From assembly GCA_026005175.1 (NCBI GenBank), contig BPKO01000011.1:62001-126000 (forward strand): a DNA stretch of 64,000 bases, written 5' to 3'. The stretch is from Candidatus Tectimicrobiota bacterium (GTDB taxonomy: Bacteria; Tectomicrobia; Entotheonellia; Entotheonellales; Entotheonellaceae). The position numbers and the translations under genes were made by a program. Position 1 is the first letter of the stretch; each line of letters opens with the position of its first letter. The notes below the pieces were generated by a model. The model was not told where the DNA came from. It worked only from the letters and a program-made list of their open reading frames with translations, and made no database searches. Of the stretch, positions 57,841-64,000 are shown in pieces.

Positions 57841-60007
57841 ACCACAGTGAAATCGTCAACTTCCTCTGGGGCGTCGCGGACCTGATCCGCGACACCTTTA
57901 AGCGCGGCAAGTACCAGGACGTGATCCTGCCGCTCACGGTTCTGCGCCGGCTCGACTGTGTGTTGGCGCCCACCAAAGAAAAGGTCCTTGAGACTCAGGC
58001 CCGTTTCAAAGACAAACTCGAAAATCTCGATCCGCAACTGCGCGCGGCCTCCGGCTTTGCGTTTTACAACACCTCCCGCTACGACTTCGAAAAGCTCCTG
58101 GCCGACGCGCCGCACCTCGCGGCGAACCTGCGCAACTACATCTCGGGCTTCAGCCCCAACATGCGCGAGGTCTTGGAGCGCTTCGACTTCGAAAACACCA
58201 TCTCCAAGCTCGACGAGGCTGGGCTTCTGTACAAGGTGCTCGAGCGCTTCAAGAACGTCGACCTGCACCCCGACCGGGTGGACAACCCCACCATGGGGAT
58301 GATCTTCGAGGAGCTGATCCGCCGCTTCAACGAGGCGCTCAACGAAAACCCGGGCGAGCACTTTACTCCGCGCGACGTGGTGCACCTGATGGTGGACCTC
58401 ATGCTGGCGGGCGATGAAGACCGCATTCGCCGCAAGGGTGTCGTTTGCACCGTGTACGATCCTTGCTGTGGCTCGGGCGGCATGCTCATGATCACCAAGG
58501 AGCACATCACGATCGGCTGGCGCCGCAACGGCGAGATCATCCGTGGGCCCGATCAACCCCGAGGCGGAGATCCACCTCTTCGGCCAGGAGGTCAACCCCG
58601 AGACCTGGGCGGTGTCCAAATCCGATCTTTTCATCAAGGATCCCACCGGACGCGATGCCGACAACATCGCCTTCGGCAGCGTGCTCTCCAACGACAAGCA
58701 CGCCGGGCGCACGTTCGATTATCTGATCGCCAATCCACCCTACGGCAAGGACTGGAAGCGCGACGAAGAGGCGGTTCGCGCCGAACACGAACGGGGCGCA
58801 AGCGGTCGGTTCGGCCCGGGGCTGCCGCGCATCAGCGACGGGCAGCTTCTCTTCCTCCTCCACATGATCGCGCACATGAAACCGCCGCAGGAAGGCGGCT
58901 CGCGCCTGGCCATCATCATGAATGGCTCGCCGCTTTTTACCGGCGATGCCGGAAGTGGCGAAAGCGAAATCCGCCGCTACGTGCTCGAGAGGGATCTCGT
59001 CGAGGCGATCATCGCCCTGCCCGAGCAGCTCTTCTACAACACCGGCATCGCGACTTACGTGTGGGTTCTCACCAACCGCAAGGCCGAGGCACGGCGTGGC
59101 AAGGTGCAGCTCATCGACGCCTCGTCCTTCTGGGTGCCGATGAGGAAGAGCCTGGGTGACAAGCGGCGCGAAATTCCCCCTGAGAAGGCTTGGGACATCG
59201 TGAAAATCCTTAAGGACTTCAGAGACGGGGACACCCGGATCGTGGAGAAGGACGGCAAGCGCGAAGACGTCGTGGTCAGCAAGATCTTCCCCACCACCCA
59301 CTTTGGCTACCGAAAGATAACCGTGGAGCGCCCGCTGCGCCTCAACTTCCAGGCTTCTCCTGAGCGCATTGCCAGGCTCGAGGAAGAGCGGGGGTTTCGT
59401 GCACTTGCAGAGTCGAAGAAGAAAGGCCCCCGCAGGCGAGAAGGAACGAAGCGTGGGGCGCGCGCTGCAGGAGGCGATCAGGAAGATGCTGCAGAGGCTG
59501 CCCGATACGCTGGTCAAGAACCGCAATGAGTTCGAACGTCTGCTCAACAGCGCCGCGAAGAAGGCCGGTGTGAAGCTGCCCGCGCCGGCGCGCAAGGCCA
59601 TCCTCTCGGCGCTGTCCGAGCGCGACGAGACGGCCGACATCTGCCGGGACAAGGACGGCAGCCCGGAGCCGGACCCTGAGTTGCGCGACACCGAGAAGGT
59701 TCCGCTGCCCCCAGGGAGCGATCCCGCCGACGCCGAGGGGGTGCCGGCCAGCGTGCATGCCTTCTTCGAGCGGGAGGTCAAGCCCCACGTCCCGGACGCC
59801 TGGATCGACACCGCCCGGCGCGACCCGAAGGACGGCAAAGTGGGCATCGTTGGTTACGAAATCAACTTCAACCGCTACTTCTACCGGTACACCCCGCCGA
59901 GGCCGCTTGAGGAGATCGAAGCCGATATCCGCGCGCTGGAGCAAGAAATTGTGCGGATGCTGGCCGAGGTAACCGGCGGCGGGGAGACAAATGCGGCGAA
60001 GGGATAG
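57837..60007 (+). CDS. hsdM: Type I restriction-modification methyltransferase subunit, two frameshifts
   Basis: The joined product is about 722 residues. It has the HsdM N-terminal domain (VNFLWGVADLIRDTFKRGKY), FTPRDVVHLMVDLML, SAM motif I VYDPCCGSGGMLM and catalytic NPPYGKDW, so it methylates adenine N6. Frame breaks occur at a GGG near 58545 (EIIRG to PINPEAEIHLFGQE) and a C5 run near 59428 (SKKKGP to AGEKERSVGRALQE); each is one extra base. The C-terminal 200 residues form a helical domain with coiled coils (RPLEEIEADIRALEQEIVRM) that contacts HsdS. Both shifts look like assembly errors. Confidence 0.88.
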
Positions 60008-60050
60008 GCGGTGGAACCTGGATCGGCACGGTTGCGCCATTCGCGTGAAT

Positions 60051-60076
60051 GTCGGCTCTTGCATGTACAAGCCGAC
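60051..60076. promoter_or_regulatory. Inverted repeat operator at the AbiEi promoter
   Basis: GTCGGCT (60051-60057) and AGCCGAC (60070-60076) form a perfect 7-bp inverted repeat around CTTGCATGTACA. It overlaps the -35 region, the place where AbiEi-type antitoxins are known to bind and repress their own promoter. Confidence 0.6.
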
Positions 60077-60088
60077 TTTTGGTATAAA
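60059..60088 (+). promoter_or_regulatory. Sigma-70 promoter for the AbiEi-nuclease pair
   Basis: TTGCAT at 60059-60064, an 18-base spacer, and TATAAA at 60083-60088, 7 bases before the ATG, so the transcript would be nearly leaderless. Confidence 0.55.
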
Positions 60089-60094
60089 ATCGAC

Positions 60095-60707
60095 ATGGCT
60101 GCCACACGACTGATGACCGCCCGGCTACGCCGCGAAGGTCTTGGCGCGTTTTTTCCGCTTTCGGGACGCCGTCAGGCTCGGACTCTCTCCCTACGCCCTT
60201 CAGCGCCTGGTGGCGGCCGGAGAAGTGGAGAAGATCCGTCCTGGTCTCTATCGGCTGACCGACGCGGAGCCCAGCGAAATGGAAACGATCGCCCTGGTTG
60301 CCGCGGTCGTACCCGCGGGGATCGTCTGCCTCCTCTCCGCCCTCAGCCTCCACGGCATCGGCACGCAGCTCCCGCACGAGGTCTGGCTGGGCCTTGACCG
60401 CAAGGCCCGCAAGCCCTCGCGCCTGCCAGCTCGAGTTCGCATCGTCCGTTTCTCCGGCCCCATGCTGACTTACGGCGTCAAGACGCAGCGCATCCTCGGC
60501 GTGCCCGTGCGGGTCACGTCGCCTGCACGCACCGTGGTCGATTGCTTCCGCTATCGCAACAAGATCGGCCTCGACGTGGCCACCGAGGCGCTGCGGGAGG
60601 CGCTTCGCACGCGGAAGACCACAGTGGACGAGATTCTGCGCACCGCCGAGGTCTGCCGCGCACGCACGGTGATCCGCCCGTACCTGGAGGCGATGGCGAG
60701 CCGATGA
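60095..60707 (+). CDS. AbiEi-type antitoxin (type IV TA), frameshifted
   Basis: The first frame gives LMTARLRREGLGAFF; dropping one T from the T6 run at 60151-60157 joins it to RFRDAVRLGLSPYALQRLVA and GEVEKIRPGLYRL, the AbiEi winged helix. The C-terminal AbiEi domain follows (GIVCLLSALSLHGIGTQLPH, TSPARTVVDCFRYRNKIGLD). About 203 residues. AbiEi proteins autorepress and neutralise a partner toxin without direct binding. Here the usual AbiEii nucleotidyltransferase is absent; a different gene follows with a 4-base overlap. Confidence 0.8.
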
Positions 60708-61270
60708 GTCAACCGCGGATCGGGGGCATGGCCCAAGAGCATGAATATCTTGTGAGTCAGCTTCTCTCCGGCCAAACCATCCCGGACGCGCTCAACGCGG
60801 TCAATAGGTTACTCGTAGCCTTTCGGGACACCTTCAACCAAGATTACTCTCCCAGATACCTCTTAAAGCTGACTACGGAGGTCGTTCCCACGCATCCGCG
60901 CGACGTCGCGGTGGTCCGGGCGCGCATGGGAACGTTGATCGAATTCGCGTTGGCGGTCAGTTGGAACGAGGCCGCTAAGTCGAGTCGGAATGCTGGCTGG
61001 CGCGTCTCAATGAACTATGTCACGGAATACCCTAACCTGTATCTCCGGGATGACAGGGGCACCATCCGTCTTCGCCTGGAAACCAAGTGCCTGCACGACG
61101 AGGCGGATGAAGGAGCGGCCCGATTCGATGTGCTTACGCCTCTGATCGATCGCTCAATGGACGTTCTAGTCGTTGTCGGCTGGAAGTGGGTCTCTTCTGG
61201 GAGCATCGTCTATCCGTCAATCATCATAGCAGAGGCATTTAGTGCCTACGAATTGGCAGTTAGAGCGTGA
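60704..61270 (+). CDS. Putative PD-(D/E)XK-type nuclease paired with AbiEi
   Basis: The 188-residue protein overlaps AbiEi by 4 bases (ATGA). It shows a possible PD-(D/E)XK layout: a helix Glu at E80 (MGTLIEFALAVSWNEA), Asp at D116/D117 after a strand (NLYLRDDRGTIR), and E-x-K at E126-K128 (RLRLETKCLHDEADEGAARF), then a hydrophobic strand (MDVLVVVGWKWVS). Base composition is clearly lower in GC than flanking genes, consistent with recent transfer. There is no nucleotidyltransferase GS-x10-DxD motif, so it is not AbiEii. It may be the toxin of a non-standard AbiE-like pair or an accessory restriction nuclease. Confidence 0.6.
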   Translation: MSQPRIGGMAQEHEYLVSQLLSGQTIPDALNAVNRLLVAFRDTFNQDYSPRYLLKLTTEVVPTHPRDVAVVRARMGTLIEFALAVSWNEAAKSSRNAGWRVSMNYVTEYPNLYLRDDRGTIRLRLETKCLHDEADEGAARFDVLTPLIDRSMDVLVVVGWKWVSSGSIVYPSIIIAEAFSAYELAVRA

Positions 61271-61595
61271 CAAGCGGTTCCGCATTTTGGGGGGTCGTTT
61301 CCGGACAGGTGGTAGGGCCCCTACGTCAAAAAGAGAACCGGGGGTTTTGCCCCAGATCCAGGAAACTATGGGAAACTCAACAGGATAATCCACCGGTCGC
61401 GAAGGGGTGAGCGTCTGTCTCCCGAGATAGAGAGGTTTCAACGTCTCCTTGAGACTGTGTACCCACGCAGGGGGCGTGGTCGCTAGACTTCTTTGGGGTG
61501 CCTCCGCGCCCGAGACAAAAGGTCGCGCTTCCCGGGGGCATTGTGGCGGAACGTGACAAGAACACTCGTTCGCGGGAAGAAGGGAGGCAACACCA
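61271..61595. other. Intergenic region before HsdS
   Basis: No gene recognised. Composition is less GC-rich than the flanks. A short GGGGGTTTTGCCCC hairpin-like stretch occurs near 61344 but lacks a T-tract; no convincing promoter was found. Confidence 0.4.
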
Positions 61596-62877
61596 GTGGC
61601 ACAAAAGTCGTTGAAGGACTCCGGCGTGGAGTGGTTGCGGGAGATTCCAGCGCATTGGGATGTCAAGCGGCTGAAGGCCGTGGCGTCAATGCGGGCGCAG
61701 AAGTCGACGAAGCCCGATGATGCGATCTATGTCGGCCTCGAGCACGTAGAATCGTGGACGGGGCCGGCTGTTGCTGGACGCTCAGCCCGAGGATGTAGAC
61801 AGTATCGTGACGGCATTCAGGGCGGGAGATGTTCTGTTCGGGAAGCTGCGGCCATATTTGGCGAAAGTGGCGCGACCTGATTTCGATGGTGTCTGCACGA
61901 GCGAGTTGCTGGTCTTGCGCCCGAACGGCCAATCCATTCAGAGCTTCCTGATGTACTCCCTGCTTAACCCGTCCTACATCGGCTGGGTCCACTCGCTGAC
62001 GTACGGAACCAAGATGCCACGCGTAAGCCCTGAACAGGTTGCCTCTAGTGCTGTTGCGCTCCCGCCCCTCGCCGAGCAGCGCGCCATCGCTGCCTTCCTC
62101 GACCGCGAGACGGCGAAGATCGATGCGCTGGTGGCGAAGAAGGAGCGGCTGATCGAGCTGCTCCAAGAGAAGCGCACCGCCCTCATCACCCGCGCCGTCA
62201 CCAAGGGTCTCGACCCGACCGTCCCCATGAAGGACTCCGGCGTCGAGTGGCTGGGGGAGATTCCGGTATATTGGGAGGTGAAGCGGCTGAAGTACGTTGC
62301 GCCCGCTCGTATGAGCAAGCTGGAGGTCAAGCCGGATGACGCCGTCTACGTTGGACTCGAACACGTTGAGTCGTGGACCGGACGTTTGCTGCTCGACAAC
62401 CAGCCCGAGACCGTGGAGAGCGTCGTCGGCGCATTCAAGGCAGGGGACGTGCTGTTCGGCAAGCTGCGTCCCTACCTCGCGAAGGTGGCGCGTCCTGACT
62501 TCGACGGCGTTTGCACGAGCGAGATCCTACCACTCCGGCCAGGCGCCGAGTGTTCTCAAAGTTTCTTGATGTATGCGCTGCTAAACAAGCCGTTCATCGA
62601 CTGGCTCGATTCGCTCACGTGCGGGACCAAGATGCCTCGCGTAAGCCCGGGCCAAGTCCTCGATAGCTTTGTGGCTCTGCCACCCCTACCCGAGCAGCGC
62701 GCCATCGCTGCCTTCCTCGACCGCGAGACGGCGAAGATCGACGCCCTCATCGCCAAGGTTCGAGAGGCCATCGAGCGCCTGAAGGAATACCGCACCGCCC
62801 TCATCTCCGCCGCGGTGACGGGTAAAATCGATGTCCGAGAAGGGCGCGAGGAACATATCGAGGCGGTGTCGCCATGA
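61596..62877 (+). CDS. hsdS: Type I restriction-modification specificity subunit with twin TRDs, frameshifted
   Basis: GTG 61596 (GGGAGG upstream) starts KDSGVEWLREIPAHWDVKRL. An extra G in a GGGG run near 61752 shifts the frame; the next frame continues to 62877, total about 426 residues. The two target recognition domains are near copies: both contain YVGLEHVESWTGRLLLD, AGDVLFGKLRPYLAKVARPD and TKMPRVSP, each followed by EQRAIAAFLDRETAKIDAL, the conserved spacer helix. Nearly identical TRDs predict a symmetric bipartite recognition site. Confidence 0.88.
62073..62123 (+). repeat. 51-bp direct repeat in HsdS, copy 1
   Basis: Identical over 51 bases to 62691-62741. It encodes the conserved helix EQRAIAAFLDRETAKID after the first TRD. 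Confidence 0.85.
62691..62741 (+). repeat. 51-bp direct repeat in HsdS, copy 2
   Basis: Second copy of the 51-bp repeat at 62073-62123, after the second TRD. Flanking TRD sequence has diverged at synonymous sites, so this helix is kept identical by selection or gene conversion. Confidence 0.85.
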
Positions 62878-63080
62878 GACAAATGGTTTTGTACGCCGGA
62901 GAAGACGGCTGCCGGGTGGCGGAGTGCCCCAGCCTGCCCGGCTGCGTGAGCCAGGGAAAGACGAAAGAAGAGGCCATCGCCAACATCAAGGAGGCGATCG
63001 CGGCGTATGTCGCCGCGCTGGAGGAAGACCACCTGCCGGTGCCGCCGGAGCGGTTCGAGAGCGTCGTGATGGCGGTGTGA
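62874..63080 (+). CDS. hicB: HicB-type antitoxin
   Basis: The 68-residue protein has the HicB partial RNase H-like fold (GCRVAECPSLPGCVSQGKTK, EEAIANIKEAIAAYVAAL) and no added DNA-binding domain. Overlaps HsdS upstream (ATGA) and HicA downstream by 4 bases. Confidence 0.85.
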   Translation: MRQMVLYAGEDGCRVAECPSLPGCVSQGKTKEEAIANIKEAIAAYVAALEEDHLPVPPERFESVVMAV

Positions 63081-63297
63081 CCAAGCTGCCGCGCATCGCC
63101 GGCCAGGAGTGTATTCGGGCGCTGGAGCGCGCGGGTTTCTACCGCAAGCGGCAGGCCGGCAGCCACGTCGTGATGCAGCGCGACGAACCGTTCGCCCAGG
63201 TGGTCGTTCCTGATCATGACGAGTTGGATCGCGGCACCTTGCGCGCGATCATCGCCAGGCCGGAATGAGCATCGAGGAGTTTCTCCGCTTCCTGTGA
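63077..63297 (+). CDS. hicA: HicA-type mRNA interferase toxin, C-terminal frameshift
   Basis: From GTG 63077 the frame gives LPRIAGQECIRALERAGFYR, RQAGSHVVMQRDE (catalytic His in GSHVVM) and VPDHDELDRGTLRAII, the HicA fold, then stops at 63268 after ARPE. Shifting by one base near 63253 restores the family tail QAGMSIEEFLRFL with TGA at 63295-63297. This is the one case that fits a missing base. The catalytic core is intact either way. Confidence 0.82.
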
Positions 63298-63308
63298 AAG
63301 GCAACAGT

Positions 63309-64000
63309 ATGGTGGAGATTTCCGAGCGCAGCTTCGAAGAGGCTATCGAACGCGCGCTGCTGGCCTACGGGCCGGACGCCCAGCCACGCGGCGGCAACAT
63401 CGCTGCCGAGCCCGAGCCCCCTCCGTACGGGGACTACCCCCCCGGCGGGTACCACAAGCGCCGCCCGGAGGACTATAACCGCGCGCTTTGCCTCCTCCCC
63501 CGCGACGTTCTCGACTTCATCCTCGCCACCCAGCCTAAGCAGTGGCAGAAACTCAAAGCGCATTACGGCACGGAAGTCGAGGCGCGCTTCCTCAAGCGTT
63601 TGGCGTCCGAGATCGAAGCGCGCGGTACGCTCGAGGTGCTGCGGCAGGGCATCAAGGACGTGGGTTGCAAGTTTCAGCTTGCCTACTTTCGTCCCGCCAG
63701 CGGCCTGAACGAGGAGATGCAGCGCCTTTACCAGGCGAACCTCTTTTCCGTGGTGCGCCAACTCCGCTACAGTACGAAGAACGAAAATAGCCTCGACCTC
63801 GTACTGTTTCTGAATGGCATTCCGATCTTCACCGCCGAACTGAAGAACCCGCTCACCGGTCAGACCGTCGAGGATGCCATCGATCAGTACAAGACGAGCC
63901 GAGACCCGCGGGAACCCCTCTTTCGGTACGGCCGCTGCCTGGCCCACTTTGCAGTGGACCCGGACCTCGTGTACGTCACCACACACCTTCAAGGTCCCAA
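63309..64000 (+). CDS. hsdR: Type I restriction endonuclease subunit, N-terminal part
   Basis: From ATG 63309 the frame is open to the window end (230 codons). ERSFEEAIERALLAYGPDAQ, then LVLFLNGIPIFTAELKNPLT is the HsdR PD-(D/E)XK nuclease core, with catalytic Asp in LDLVLFLNG and E-x-K in AELKN; EDAIDQYKTSRDPREPLF is the conserved helix after it. The helicase domains lie beyond the window. No frameshift was found in this gene. Confidence 0.92.
   Translation, partial: MVEISERSFEEAIERALLAYGPDAQPRGGNIAAEPEPPPYGDYPPGGYHKRRPEDYNRALCLLPRDVLDFILATQPKQWQKLKAHYGTEVEARFLKRLASEIEARGTLEVLRQGIKDVGCKFQLAYFRPASGLNEEMQRLYQANLFSVVRQLRYSTKNENSLDLVLFLNGIPIFTAELKNPLTGQTVEDAIDQYKTSRDPREPLFRYGRCLAHFAVDPDLVYVTTHLQGP

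Noticed and set aside
1-64000. CRISPR array, prophage or replication origin
   Set aside because: No regularly spaced repeats, phage structural genes, integrase or DnaA-box cluster were seen on either strand.

Overview
This window comes from a high-GC bacterium, most probably a sulfide-oxidising, facultatively microaerobic member of the Beta- or Gammaproteobacteria. The grounds are family content (sulfide:quinone oxidoreductase, persulfide dioxygenase, EncFtn-type encapsulin, globin-coupled sensor kinase, sigma-54 promoters, OmpR/EnvZ-type two-component pairs, 2,3-BPG-dependent GpmA); no rRNA or tRNA was found to fix the taxon.

Layout. 0-5.3 kb: mixed metabolic genes (NnrS-like membrane protein, broken PAS gene, TauD-type dioxygenase, thioesterase, MFS permease). 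5.4-11.8 kb: two-component pair followed by three membrane-lipid/sugar genes (GT2, LPG-synthase-type flippase-like protein, ArnT-like transferase). 11.9-14.6 kb: small membrane proteins, a DUF2231/PepSY pair, transposase debris and a damaged RelE-type toxin-antitoxin pair. 15-19.3 kb: AhpD-like protein, glutamine amidotransferase, and a minus-strand stress cluster (rhodanese-cyclase with an in-frame TGA, zinc ribbon, UspA, DUF5335). 19.5-26 kb: globin-coupled kinase, RR-PAS-kinase, hybrid kinase and a PhnD-like binding protein. 26.2-30.7 kb: sulfide and iron block (SQR, EncFtn plus encapsulin, ArsR, persulfide dioxygenase-rhodanese). 31-53.6 kb: a carbon and energy stress block (aldolase, PFK, PEP synthase, Ca2+-type P-ATPase, B12-dependent RNR, LdhA, radical SAM, DUF5752-trehalose synthase-CBM48, PGK, MbfA-like iron transporter, AhpD-like protein, GpmA, HAD phosphatase). 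53.6-57.3 kb: Lon-like protease, Hsp20, truncated cytochrome b, FmdB. 57.3-64 kb: a defence island built on a type I restriction-modification system with an AbiEi-type antitoxin/putative nuclease pair and HicBA inserted between its subunits.

How it fits together. At least six transcription units carry sigma-54 (-24/-12) promoters, and four of these control regions also carry a GACA-N3-TGTC palindrome 55-110 bp upstream, often as a pair about 20 bp apart. They connect UspA/DUF5335, aldolase/PFK/PEP synthase, P-ATPase/RNR/LdhA and the Hsp20/Lon operon into what looks like one low-oxygen or energy-stress regulon; its activator is not encoded in the window. SQR has its own sigma-54 promoter without that palindrome.

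Sequence quality. At least twelve genes are interrupted by single-base frameshifts, nearly all +1 and mostly in homopolymers, and they are densest from 56 to 63 kb. I read most of these as assembly errors rather than real gene decay and have annotated the genes across the shifts.
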